Origin: Rhynchospora pubera
Lineage: Eukaryota > Streptophyta > Magnoliopsida > Poales > Cyperaceae
DNA length: 64,000 nucleotides
Assembly (NCBI GenBank): GCA_028095005.1
Contig: CM051460.1
Span: 152,391,461 to 152,455,460 of the forward strand
Reading direction: 5' to 3'
A program made the translations under genes and the position numbers. This document shows positions 1 through 10,949 of the stretch, one piece after another (positions within the stretch are counted from its first letter, which is position 1; each line of letters opens with the position of its first letter). The notes below the pieces were generated by a model, which saw only the letters and a program-made list of their open reading frames with translations, did not search any database and was not told where the DNA came from.

Positions 1-769
1 GGTTAGATCTGAAGCGGCTAGGGTTTTAAAGGAAAGAGTTTCAGTATTTATTTAGGTGCGACTTTTAAAATTACTAAATTTTCCCTATTTCCACTGGATG
101 AGTCCAGTGAATGCTATGAATGCGATTAGTCTGATTGATAGAGATCAATTCCCCTAAAATTTTTAGAAGACTGAATACACGCCTAGCGGCCTAGGCACAA
201 AATACTCAAATAGAGCACTGATTAGAATTATTATCTTTACTACTTATAAAAGCATCAATCCAAAGGTCTATCCAAAATTTGAACCCAAAGGAGCAAACAA
301 TTGTTTACCCAATGCAATATGGACCGTCCATTTTTGCGATTTGATCAGATCAGTGGTGTAGATTTAATAATGAGATAAAAGATTTAAACCTTTCGTTTAG
401 ACCGTGTTAACATCTGCGCAGATGGTTGTTTTCTTTCCTACTCTTTCTTAATTTGTGCGCATAGTAAAAGAAATAGAAAAATAAATCAACCCTCTCTCAT
501 CATACCAAAATCGCCATCTAATAAAATCGTCTCAAATTTTCTTTCTTATTCCCACACAATCGGGTGGGCTCATTTGCTAGTAGAATAGAAATAGATAGAA
601 CACTGATCGGAACTGATACGGAAATAAATAGCGTGTACCCACATTATGAAATAGATGACGTGTACTTACAATAATAAAAACTTTTACTTTTTCTATTCTT
701 CCTGTTATTTATTTCAGAACAATTTTAGTCTTTCTTTTATTTTTTTTTTATTTTATTGGTTTAGTTATT
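1..769. other. intergenic, no gene seen
   Basis: AT-rich spacer. I see no coding exon, RNA gene or convincing terminal repeats here; only short A/T runs. Confidence 0.5.
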
Positions 770-1195
770 GAGAAAGGTTTTGTGCCACAAGTGCCACAAA
801 ATGTCACAACATTATTTTCCATCAATAATTAAAAATTTTTATATTTAAATGTTGAATCCAAACCATTGAACTTGTACAACTCAATGAGCGATACGTTTCC
901 ATATAAGTTTTATTAAATTTTGAGTTTATTTGTTATTTGATCAAAATGTTAAAAAATGAACGGATTTTGTTAACTTAACAAATTAATTGTAATACGTTAA
1001 TGATTTGACCTCTTGATTAAATATCAAATCAACTACAAATTTTATAAAACATATATGAAAACGAATCGTTTGTGAATTTGTACAAGATCAACGATTAGGA
1101 TCCAATATTTAAATTAAAAAAATTTTAATTATAGATGAAAAGTGAAGTTGTAGCATTTTGTGACACTCTAAAGTTGTGGTACTAGAACTTTTCTT
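770..1195. mobile_element. Mutator-type MITE, copy 1
   Basis: The element is a long imperfect hairpin. The left arm (gagaaaggttttgtgcc...) is answered by its reverse complement at the right end (...ggtactagaacttttct). A 9-bp target duplication TTAGTTATT lies at 761-769 and again at 1196-1204. Nine-base duplications with long terminal inverted repeats are the signature of Mutator-like non-autonomous elements. The inner arms (atccaaaccattga... and its complement) are shared with the copies near 1.65, 6.5 and 56.7 kb. No coding capacity. Confidence 0.7.
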
Positions 1196-1652
1196 TTAGT
1201 TATTTGCGTTATTTATTTCATGCAATTATAATTTTCATGACGTCACATTAGGATAGAAAAATTATGCACACATCATGTGGGCGCAATTACTAGTAATTAA
1301 AAGATAAGAAAAAAAAAAACTCAATGGGAAGATCGGGGAGTAGTACATCTCTACTATGCTTAATATTGATATATATCCGTCCAATCTTATACGGTGGAGT
1401 TTCTACGTCAAGGTTGGTAGGTTCTTCATTAGTTAATATTGCTTTTATTTTATTTTTTTTTCAATTTCGAAATAACTTGACTGATTCCAATGCACTAATA
1501 AGTGGTCTCCAGGAAATAATAAAACAAGATGTCCATTAGTGTATATTGAAATCCCTAGGAAGATAGGCATGCATGTATAGGCGTGTTATATATTCATGAA
1601 TTATGGGTGAAATTAAATCCACGAAAGTATATAGATAATAGATAATAGATAA

Positions 1653-2274
1653 GAGGAGGTTCCAATGCTATTATTTTGGATGTCTCTAAAGTTCAACCAT
1701 TCACTGTTTAGTTACTTTTTATAAAATTTTGAAGTCAAATATGAAATCCAAAATATTGATCTTATTTAATTTAATGAGGAATTTGTTTTTGTGTTAGTTT
1801 TTGTAAATTTTAAAGTTCATTTGATACTTGATCAAAGGCTAAAACATGAACGGATTGGAATTAATCATAGTTAACAAGGTTCGTTTATTTTTCTACCTCT
1901 TGATCAAGTATCAGATAAACTTCAAAATTTACAAAAATTATATGAAAACACGTCCATCATTAAATTAATTAAGATCAACAATTTAGATTTGATGTTTGAA
2001 TTTTTAAATTTTGAAAAAAATAAATTAAATAGTGAAATATTAGCATTTTGGACTTCCAAAATGTTGACAATATAACCAATGTTTTCAAAACCGTACCGGC
2101 ACCCTTACCGGCCAGATGATGGAAATCCGGTATTTCCTGGTATTTTCCGAAATTTTCCGATTTTTCCTCTCACAATACCGGATACCGCCGTTTCGGTCAC
2201 CATTCCGGTTCCCGGTATTACCGGAAATTTCCGGTATCCGGTACGGTTTTGAAAACATTGAATATAACCCTCTC
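1653..2274. mobile_element. Mutator-type MITE, copy 2, interrupted by a hAT MITE
   Basis: The left terminus gaggaggttccaatgct matches the terminus of the 6525-6919 copy, and the inner arms carry the same family sequence. The right arm (tagcattttgg... to ccctctc) is split by the hAT element at 2077-2260. I could not find an exact 9-bp duplication at the outer edges, so the borders are approximate. Confidence 0.55.
2077..2260. mobile_element. hAT-type MITE, CCGGTA-rich
   Basis: This 184-bp element has near-perfect terminal inverted repeats (caatgttttcaaaaccg at the left, cggttttgaaaacattg at the right). It is flanked by an exact 8-bp target duplication AATATAAC at 2069-2076 and 2261-2268. Eight-base duplications and CA...TG ends are typical of hAT elements. 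The interior is full of ccggta/taccgg motifs and can fold on itself. It is inserted in the right arm of an older Mutator-type MITE. Confidence 0.75.
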
Positions 2275-2850
2275 AGTAAGGAAGTTAGGAATATATGCAC
2301 ACATGCTTCATGCTTAGATGTTTTATATATTATTAATAAATAATTGGACGAAATTGCGCGTCTTTTGCAAAATCAGTTTCTTCATTTTAACTCTCTTCCA
2401 AATGGAGAAAATTCTCAATTATATATTTCATATATGAAGGGTTAAAATTTTCACACCCTCAAACTGCCAGCACACCATAACAATAACATTCTCATCCATC
2501 ATATTTTCTCTTATAATTTATCATGATCATATATTTTCAATACGTGCGTCCTGGTCTTCAAAAATAAATAAATTAATTAAAATAGGGAAAATTATAAAAT
2601 AAAAAATCAAAGTCAACCTCTTTTGAAGTTCAAATTTGCTGTGGCGTGCATGGACCACCACAGTGTATTGCATAATGCTGACAGATAGAACACCACATGT
2701 CCATCTCTGTCTATTTATGCAGAGATGCATTTAAATGTTTTTGATATTTCATTATGACCCACTTAATTCAGCGTCACGCCACATGTGAAATTAATATTAG
2801 TGATTCGATACAACACAAATTCACAATAAAATGAGACAAATCCTTAGATC
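2275..2850. other. PR-4 upstream region, no gene
   Basis: AT-rich spacer upstream of the PR-4 gene. No coding exon is supported. Confidence 0.4.
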
Positions 2851-2858
2851 CTTAGAGT

Positions 2859-2866
2859 TATATATA
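2859..2866 (+). promoter_or_regulatory. TATA box of the PR-4 gene
   Basis: tatatata followed by acaacc lies 153 bp before the PR-4 start codon. This allows a leader of roughly 120 bases, which is normal for a plant gene. Assigned by position and consensus only. Confidence 0.45.
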
Positions 2867-3018
2867 ACAACCAAATAAATAAATAAATAAAAATAACACC
2901 TTCCATCAAGAAGCATCCATAAATAGAACCTTCCGCTTCTCTGAAACATTCATCAGTCATCACCTTCTTTCTCAAACTTATTGAAAAAGGTAAAAAGTAT
3001 ATTACACCACCAGCCGCC

Positions 3019-4055
3019 ATGGTTCTCAGTCTCAGGGACAGAAACATCCTTTTTGCTGTGGCCTTGCTCTGTGCGGCCGTTGCCGTGACGACTGCACAAG
3101 AAGCATCAAATGTGCGTGCGACGTACCACTATTTCTATCCGGCGGATAACAACTGGGACCTGAATGCAGTGAGTGCGTATTGTTCAACATGGGATGCCGA
3201 CAAGCCGTTTGCTTGGCGGTCGAAGTATGGCTGGACGGCATTTTGTGGTCCAGTCGGGCCTACCGGCGAGGACTCTTGCGGGAAGTGTCTTAAGGTAATT
3301 TACTGCAACAAAGATATTTCATAACTTATTGCCTTTTTGATGAAATAGATTGAATATGAAAAGATGTTCTTTCTAAGGGTATAATTAATTAGTAATTTAG
3401 TACTACAAACTTTTTTATTTCTGTAATTTTGAAACTTTGAGAGACTAGTATTTGATGCTGATATAGCATATTTTGTAATGCTTATATACCTGCATATTAT
3501 TTATTTCTTAGTGTTACTAAAAAGCTTATTGTGAGAAAGTTTTATTATTTTCTAGTACGCAATAATTTTGTACATTTAAAGTTCATATATGAAGAACAAA
3601 TATGCAACTCCCTCATCTTTCTTTCCTTTTTCTTTTTTCTTTTTTTTTTCAAATGTAATTCAGTGATCATCTTTACCCAAAGAGTAAGAAATAATTTGCA
3701 TTAGGAAACAGTTTTATGATTGGACCTAAGAGAAAAATTCTTGATAACAAAATTAGTTGACCAAAAAAAAAAAAAAACTGTTTCCTTGCTTTATCAATTT
3801 AAAAAATAACTTAATTATTACCAAGAGTGTCATTGATGACACTCCATAATTTTATCTTCCCTATTAAAGGTCACCAACACTGCAACTGGGGCGCAAGCAA
3901 CGGTGAGGATCGTTGATCAGTGCGGATTTGAAGGCTTAGATTTGGATGAAGGCGTCTTTTCTGCGATCGACACTGATGGCGAGGGCAATGCTAAAGGTCA
4001 CCTGACTGTTGATTATGAGTTTGTTGACTGCGGTGATCAATTTCTGGACGAATGA
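3019..4055 (+). CDS. PR4: Pathogenesis-related protein PR-4 (barwin domain, class II)
   Basis: Two exons, 3019-3294 and 3870-4055, joined in phase 0 across a 575-bp GT-AG intron (AAG|gtaatt ... ttaaag|GTC), give 153 aa. Residues 1 to about 26 form a signal peptide with hydrophobic core LFAVALLCAAVAVTTA, so the protein should be secreted. Residues 27-153 are a complete barwin domain starting near YHYFYPADNNWDL. They contain the motifs YGWTAFCGP, CGKCLKVTNT, VRIVDQC and DYEFVDC. The six conserved cysteines are at 55, 76, 87, 90, 110 and 146. There is no N-terminal hevein (chitin-binding) domain, which makes it class II. Family members are antifungal and often have RNase activity; function here is inferred. 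The start is the only ATG that includes the signal peptide. A likely poly(A) signal aataaag lies at 4229-4235. Confidence 0.93.
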
Positions 4056-4235
4056 TTTTGGAGAAAAAAAATATATTTCTGTTTATTTTAATCTTTATAA
4101 TTCTCTATTACAAAGTTTGAATGTATCAATGAGTGTGGATGCTTCGTTGGTAAATAAAATAAGGCGTTTAGCCTTTCTTTTATTCAAAAGTTTATATAAT
4201 TAAGTCTTTAAGTGAGATGTTATGTTGTAATAAAG

Positions 4236-5169
4236 ACCTTTGAAAATATTGAGTGTGATTTTATTTTTATCTTCGAGTTTTTTGTTGTTGGCTTCTTACA
4301 AGCACAAGTTTACAATTCCGCCCCCCCCCCTCCCCGCCACAATTTATTGCTAAATTTTTTTTCCATGTGGATTGCTTTTGCCTAGTATAAACAGCGCTAC
4401 TGCCGTAGATTTCGACATTTTTGAATTCAAAATGTTTATTTGATCGTTTTAATTCGATCTGTTCAGATTTTACTTTAAACGAATATAATATTAAATTTTA
4501 GTAAAAAATTTTAATATAATATAAACTTCGATAAAAATAATTCAAAACTATATTATGCTATAAAATTAATGAACTCCGTACAATTGGATTTGGAGAGAAC
4601 CCATGTCATAGTCTCATAGATTATGGACCCATCTGAACGCTAGTATTTAACTCCTGGTGTGGTGGTGTTTAGTGTAGTAAAGACCCTGCGTCTAGTCTGT
4701 CAACAATCAATTTCCAAGTCTTATCTAAACCATTTATATCAAAATTGGACGAGTAAATAAATTCTAACCTTAAGATATATTTTTAATCCCATCGGCTTTG
4801 TCCTATTCCAGTCAGAAAACTTTCAAAAAATCAAATTCAGTTTGAGTCAGATCTGAAATAAATCATCCATTCTTAATTATAATAGATCATCAATGTATAC
4901 TTTTCTGAAACCCAACTTCAGAATCTTACAAAATAAACCTCAAAGAAGGTCCCAGATGGAAGCCCTTAATAGAGTCCAACATATATAATAAAATCGCCTA
5001 AGACTTGAATTGGCCTGTAAATGGCGTCTTTCTGTGGGATTAAGAACTCAATCAGTCGCATGCATGAAAGAAAGTAGCCATCAATCACATAACAAGTTGA
5101 GATTTTTAAATATTTATTGACATTTTTAGTTGTCTTCATTTTACGTTTCTTGTTAAACTAATTCTCTAA
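4236..5169. other. intergenic, no gene seen
   Basis: AT-rich spacer with a poly-C tract near 4321. I see no coding exon or clear mobile-element ends. Confidence 0.4.
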
Positions 5170-5345
5170 GGGGCGTTTGGATGGAAGTTGGAATTGAGGA
5201 ATTTGAAGAATTTTATATTTCCAGACATAAATTTATTATAAACAATTCAAACTCTTCACTAAATTATGCATTTTCCAATAAATTTATGCCTAGGAATATG
5301 AAATTCCTCAAATTCCCCAAATTTCTAAGTGATCCAAACGGCCCC
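5170..5345. mobile_element. Tourist/Harbinger-type MITE, copy 1
   Basis: 176 bp with inverted termini ggggcgtttggat and atccaaacggcccc, and an exact TAA target duplication at 5167-5169 and 5346-5348. The inner arms are also complementary. A 3-bp TAA duplication fits the PIF/Harbinger (Tourist) superfamily. Confidence 0.75.
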
Positions 5346-5458
5346 TAAATCTCTCTGGGGATTTAGAATTCTGCAGCAAGATTGCATAGGTGGAATGTGG
5401 GATGTAATTTAATTGTTGCTTCATTACAACTTACAAGTGAATATCTATTGCAGATCTA

Positions 5459-5600
5459 ATGCTCCATTTGGATAGGTGTGGGAAGAAGAGAAGAAGGAAA
5501 AAAGTGAGAAGAAATATTGGAAAGTGTGTAACTATGAAGAGTTTGGATTGTTTATAATTTTTTTCTTCTCTTTTTCCTTCTTCTTACTTCTTCTTAACGC
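5459..5600. mobile_element. half of a Tourist-type MITE
   Basis: The left end gctccatttggataggtg and the gaagaag-rich arm match the copies near 51.95, 53.1 and 55.6 kb. A ttcttc-rich right arm follows, but the expected atccaaac terminus is missing, so the right end is lost or diverged. Confidence 0.5.
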
Positions 5601-6466
5601 ATTCAAAGAATGCAACACAACAACTGGACACCCAAATCATTACATCACTAGGTCGTCCTCTACGATCATTCTCCTGCAATTGCACCATTTCCTGATTACA
5701 TTTTTTAAATTTGTTATTTCTTTTACCATTCTTTTACATTTTTTTTATTGTTTGTTATTTCTTTTACCATGGTTTACTTTTCCTTTTTGTCATTTATTTC
5801 TTTTTTTTTCTGTTTTGCATTTCAAACGTTTTCACTAATAGGGTCATCTCAAACCCCTTACAGAAATGCTACCCGAACGGCACATTTTTGGGGTTTGATT
5901 AGGACTTAGGAAACATATACATGTAAAACAAGCATTGATGGCGATATTGTTTGATGAAGTATCATAATTGTTGTCAGATTGGTTCACTTTTAAATATTTT
6001 TTTTTCATAAATTTCCTTTTATACTTATAGTGACATTTTTTTTAATGGGCCGGGATGCAAGTCATTGTCCCTTTCTTCATAAAGAATATAGATCACATGG
6101 ATCTTAACTCATATATCGCTTTTGGATAAAAAAAACCAACATTTTAAAAAATCAGATCTTACATGGAATGGTGGAATTTTGAATCAGTTTTCAAAAAACA
6201 GAATGATATCATAATTATTATTACATATTAATATGTAGAAATATATTAAAAAGTTTAAAATTTCAGTATTCTAAAAACCAAATCATCATAATATAAGAGT
6301 AAAATGGGCGCGCGGAATATTGGTTTATTGTTTGTACTCATTTTAATTAGGGTCTTGTTCAAATATAATAGTACTTGATTATATAAAATCATATAATAAA
6401 TTTTGAAATATTTTCACACAAATTAAAACATATTACGCATTAATTAAAACATATCATACATTAATT
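5600..6466. other. intergenic, pyrimidine-rich then AT-rich
   Basis: T/C-rich stretch to about 5850, then AT-rich spacer. Open frames in the T/C-rich part encode only Phe/Leu/Ile low-complexity strings. No gene supported. Confidence 0.4.
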
Positions 6467-6501
6467 GTTGTTGTTGTAGTAGTAGTAGTAGTAGTAGTAG
6501 T
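6465..6501. repeat. trinucleotide microsatellite (TTG/TAG)n
   Basis: A run of ttg changing to tag repeats (gtagtagtag...), directly beside the left target duplication of the next MITE. Confidence 0.8.
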
Positions 6502-6524
6502 TAAAAGTTTATTATATACCAATT

Positions 6525-6919
6525 GAGGAGGGTTCTGGCGTCCACAATTTGATTTCCTCCAAATGTCCCAAAACTCAATTTTTGGTTATTTTTCAACATA
6601 TAAAATTTAAATTTCGAATTCAAACCATTGATCTTATTCGACATCACGAGCGATGTATTTCCACATAAATTCTGTAAATTTTGAAGTTTAGTTGATACCT
6701 GATCGAGAGGCTAAAATATGAACATATTAAATTAATCTATCATATTTCAGTAGATTCATTAATTATTCAATCTCTCTACGATTATCAAACAAACTCTAAA
6801 ATTGAATAAGGTCAACGATTTAAATTCGATATTTAAATTTTATATTTAAAAAAAAGTAACCAAAAAAGTATGTTTGGGGACATTTGGGGAACTCAAAATG
6901 TAGGCATTGGAACCTCCTC
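6525..6919. mobile_element. Mutator-type MITE, copy 3
   Basis: 395 bp with an exact 9-bp target duplication ATACCAATT at 6516-6524 and 6920-6928. The termini are gaggagggttctggc at the left and ttggaacctcctc at the right. The arms fold into a long hairpin and share the sequence type of the copies at 770, 1653 and 56,684. Confidence 0.75.
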
Positions 6920-7433
6920 ATACCAATTATATTAACTTGCATAAATAAATTTGTTTTATTTATAGTATATTAACATTGAAAACAAATTCTTGATCTAAGC
7001 ATGAGCAACATAGAATGAATGTGCATAAGATCAAAACGTAATACGGTAACGGTAGAGTTCAAACACAAATATAACGTGACTAGTGCCATCAGCCCATTAA
7101 TTACCAAGCCTGTCCCTGTTTTTTGCCACAATTTATCGCACCAAAAATGTGCCTGATTTCCATTTTTTGAAAGCAGGATGGTAACACCATCCGTGCCTGA
7201 TTTCCATTACAAGTAGGTTTGTGATTAATGCCGATGGTGCTTACTGTCGAGGGGATTTCTAAAAATGAGTAAACTACGCAGAGATAAGGCCACGAAGTAA
7301 ATAAAAGCTGATAGCTTGGTGTCCAGAGAAGAGAGGAGTTAAGGCTGGGGAGTTAAGAGAGGGGGAGAGATAAAAGTGTGCTAATTAAGACAAAAAAGTA
7401 ATACCTAGAAAAAAGTACACTGTCTGAGTTTGC

Positions 7434-7442
7434 CTATATAAG
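7434..7442 (+). promoter_or_regulatory. TATA-like box upstream of the HMA gene
   Basis: ctatataag is the best TATA match upstream of the HMA gene. It lies 900 bp before the proposed start codon, so an intron-containing leader would be needed. Weak assignment. Confidence 0.25.
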
Positions 7443-7849
7443 AGAACTTATCCCTGTAGTTTTAGTGTCAAGTTCCGAGGCTAGAACTGTCAATTAAGCG
7501 AACTGGTAAACTATCTGATTTTCTTGTAAGTGGCTCAGATCATACGTGTTTGAATCCGTTTAGGAGTTTACTGAAAAGAAAAAGATTTCATTGCTGGTTT
7601 TCTAAGAGGGATAGTAAATGCTTTAAAATAATGTCTAGCGTTTGCCTCGAGATATATTGGCACTTATTTTGAGTGAGAGAACTTTAAGGTTAGATATTAC
7701 AAATTAGTTCAGAGAGAGATAAGAGAGATAAGATTCGGTAGATTTTTTTTTTTCCTTTTTGAAGCAAAAATGTGGCTCTGGTTTTGGTGAGGTTTGACCA
7801 GATTTTTGAGCTAGTTTTTTAGGTTTTCAGATTTTCTTGTTTTCAGGAT

Positions 7850-8050
7850 CTCTAGTTTGGCTTAGAGATGAGGTCTTGATTAATTTATCTCGACTTTTGT
7901 TTAGAGATGAGAATTTTGAGCGATCTCTAGCTTTTTGCTTAGATATGAGGTTTTTGAGCGATCTCTAGGTTTCCCATATAGATGAGGTTAAGGTTTTTGA
8001 GCTGGTTTTTTTTTTTGTTTACGGTCTCTGGCTTTTTTCTTAGAGATGGC
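7850..8050 (+). repeat. imperfect tandem repeat in the HMA upstream region
   Basis: About four copies of a degenerate unit containing tagagatgagg, tttttgagcgatctctag and a T-run, spaced about 50-60 bp apart. It lies just before the HMA gene and may be part of its leader. Confidence 0.5.
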
Positions 8051-8335
8051 GTTGTTGAGGTTTCAGAAGAGAGGGATAAATTTTAGGAAAAGTTAGTAGG
8101 ATTATTAATTGCTTATAAGATTTTAGAAAAAAAGAGATAAATATGTACACACAAAGAGAGGGGTTGAAAAATAGAACTTGTTTTATTATTTACTTGATTT
8201 ACATTTGTTGAACCTGTGCCTATTTCTAACACTTTGAATTTAGCGCAAGTTGCTACAGCAAGTGGAGGTGGAAGTTGGTCTTCTTGAAGGAATTGAACAT
8301 CTTCAGTTCTGTTGAATACACTCCATTTGGTGAAG

Positions 8336-8964
8336 ATGTCGTCTTCCGAGTCCAAAGTATTTTCTTTTTCTTTAGTTACTATTTTGTTTTCTGTAAGTAA
8401 TGAGTTTATAAAATGTGTTCCGATGTAAATGTATATGCAGATAATTGTGTTGCAAATCGAAAACTATCATGAGAAGGACAAGTCGAAAATTATGAAGATC
8501 ATTTCAAAATGTTTAGGTGACTCAAACTCTTCCTTAACTACTTTTCCTGATTCAATTATCATGCGTGGATGAGAAATATTTTAGCTGCTGTAGGAATTTT
8601 TCGAATATTTTGCATAATTATTTATGGTGGTTAAGTTCATGACCCAAAATACACCAACTACATAGCCATTATTATAAATTTTGAAAGAGTATCAATGAAA
8701 ATATTTCCAATAATAAAGTATAAATTATTAAAAAAATAATAAAATGATTATTTTATTCCTGAATAAATTTTTGCAGGATTGTCTAGTATAGGTATAGATG
8801 CATATGGAAATGTGACGGCCACAGGTACGGTCGATCCAGTGGAAATCGTGGACAAATTAGAGAAGTCAAAATTCCGAGTTAATATCAGAACAATTAAGTC
8901 TGAGAAACAGGAACAGGAGGATAAAAAGAAACAGGAAGAGAAGGAGAAAAAGAAACAGAAGTAA
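8336..8964 (+). CDS. HMA-domain (HIPP-like) small protein without CxxC
   Basis: Three exons, 8336-8356, 8441-8516 and 8777-8964, join in frame (phase 0, then phase 1) to 94 aa. The borders are AAA|gtattt, tgcag|ATA, TTAG|gtgact and ttgcag|GAT. The fold pattern of a heavy-metal-associated domain is clear: strand IIVLQIENYHEKDKSKIMK, then KCLGLSSIGIDAYGNVTATG, then TVDPVEIVDKLEKS. The usual metal-binding CxxC after the first strand is replaced by NYHEKDKS. A lysine/glutamate-rich tail follows and ends KEKKKQK, with no C-terminal CaaX box for prenylation. Metal-free HMA proteins like this are common in plants; some interact with pathogen effectors, but nothing here shows that. The first exon (MSSSESK) is the least certain part; an ATG at 8435 inside the exon 2 acceptor is an alternative. 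Confidence 0.7.
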
Positions 8965-9257
8965 TTAAGAGGATGAGGAGAAGTAAGAGAAGAAGGGTGA
9001 CAAGAAGATCAGAGTCAATTGGATTTTAAATACTAGAGTTTTCGTATTATTAAGAAAATGGAATATGAGAGCACAATACCAGATTACCAGTTGGTACCAG
9101 TTCTCTTTTTTTTTATGTTTTAATTTGTGTTTTGTTTCTGCTACATTATAAGTTTATAACTACGTACCCTACGATATTGCTGTTATGGAAATATATGCTA
9201 AATGCAAGTTGAAAAATTAATGGGCATCAAAGAACATCTTTTGTTGGGTTTTTTTTT

Positions 9258-10125
9258 CGGGGGTGATAAGGATCATCCCTGTATTTCATCATCCCCATCA
9301 TCCCCAGCGATACTTTATTAATAACAGACGCGTTTTCTAAAAATGGAAAAAATTCTCATTCCCATCCAGCGATATTCCATCCCTCTTTCCTTTTTGTTCT
9401 CTCTGTCCCTCTGTACCCAGCGATATCCCTCTATTTTTCTACCTTCCTCTCACATTAACTACAATAACAACAATTACTGGTACTAACTACAACAGTTAGT
9501 ATCCGAACTACACATTTACTCATATTAACTTCAACAGTTGATATCTGAGCTACAACAATTACTAATACTAACTACAACAGTTAGTATTCGGACTACAACA
9601 ATTACTCATATTAACTACAACATTTAGTATTCGAACTATATCAATTAATCATATTAACTTCAATAGTTAGTATCAGAACTGCAACTGTTGAAGTTAATAT
9701 ATATAACTGTTGAAGTTAATATATATAACTGTTGAAGTTATATATGTCAACTTCAACAATTTAAATATGCCAACTTCAACTATTACCTTCAACATTTAAA
9801 TATGTCGACTTCAACAATTACAATATTGCCTTCAACATTTAAATATATTAACTTCAACAATTATGAACTGTGTAGGAGGAAGAGGAGAAGGGTGGGGGGG
9901 TACGGTGTACATGGGAGGGAGGAGGGGGAGGAAGGACCGCGTATGTGGGAGGGAGGAGGGGGGAGGGGGGACTGCGTACGTGGGAGGGAGGAGGGGATAG
10001 GGGAGGAAGATAGCGTACGGAGGAGGGGGGAGGGGAGAGCGTGTACGCGTGAGGAGGGAGAAGTTAGTTACGTACGCGTGAGGATGATGAGGATGATAGT
10101 ATCTTAGGGATGATCCTAAGCAATT
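9258..10125. mobile_element. composite pyrimidine / repeat / purine element A
   Basis: Ends: ggtgataaggatcatccct on the left and agggatgatcctaag on the right, giving a 13-14 bp terminal inverted repeat. The interior has three parts: a C/T-rich arm (about 9340-9455), an AT-rich block of imperfect repeats (about 9460-9865, units like actacaacagttagtat and aactgttgaagttaatat, partly inverted), and a G/A-rich arm (about 9877-10085, gggaggaggggga-type). The left end resembles the right end of the element at 37.8-39.2 kb. No coding capacity; the open frame in the purine arm is low complexity. Confidence 0.5.
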
Positions 10126-10948
10126 CCGGTTTTTTTTTGCTTAGTCTACTCCAGCACATTATTAGATGGTATTATTGTTGATTTTGTACAAATTGGAGAT
10201 CTAATTCTTTATTCTGTTTCAGTTTAGTTCAACGCAATATTGAGCATATTTTTCCCTAATCATTTTTTTTTTTTTGAATTAAAGACCTCACCGTCCGTTT
10301 CATTCATGAAACAAATTTTTGAGTTACATCCTACTACAAAACCCAGTACCAACTTGGTACTGCTAAGCACAATCCCACAAGGAAACTAATAACGAAGTCA
10401 TACCACCCTCTCAGAATCTATAATGGTCTCTTTCTTGCTTTATTACAAGGCGCATTGCCATACAAAATTAAGAAGGAAAGAAAACAAAACAAAACAAGCA
10501 ATTAATTCCTTCCAGAGGGAGCAGCGTTTTATTGGAAAGATTAATCAGTCAATCAGTGTTTTCCCTGGATGAGTTGTGCCTAGCATTCTACAATTACTGG
10601 TTCAGTTCCCATGAAGATATCCTTCCCTGAGGATTTATTGAAACAGTTCTATCTAGTATAGGAGTTTTTTCTAGTGTAAATATTTGTTTTCTTATTTAAT
10701 GAAAATTTGTAGGTGTGGTTTTCACCACCCTACCCCCAAAAAAATATATCCATCCACCCCTGGCTCCCATGAAGAGTTCCGTACAATGTATTAGGTATTA
10801 AATTTTATACAAATTCAAATTTGTAAATGATCATAGTTATAGAAAATATTTAGTACATGAATCGACGCTTAATAAATGTCAATAATGTGAAAATTATTTC
10901 TATAAGTTTACTAGTACCACGGAACAGAAGATATACATAGTTAATAAA
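10126..10948. other. intergenic, possible degraded SINE near 10.6 kb
   Basis: AT-rich spacer. Around 10,560-10,740 a B-box-like ggttcagttccc and an A-rich end (cccccaaaaaaata) hint at an old tRNA-derived SINE, but no clear A box or target duplication is visible. Confidence 0.25.
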
Positions 10949-10949
10949 A

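Noticed and set aside
2085..2343. Opposed open frames of about 70-75 codons
   Set aside because: Both are readings of the palindromic ccggta-rich hAT MITE.
5476..5838. Open frame of 120 codons
   Set aside because: Begins in a MITE arm and continues through T/C-rich sequence; low-complexity product.
7490..7570. gtggctcag ... gtttgaatccg, loosely like tRNA A and B boxes
   Set aside because: Spacing and pairing do not make a tRNA cloverleaf, and no target duplication or tail was seen.
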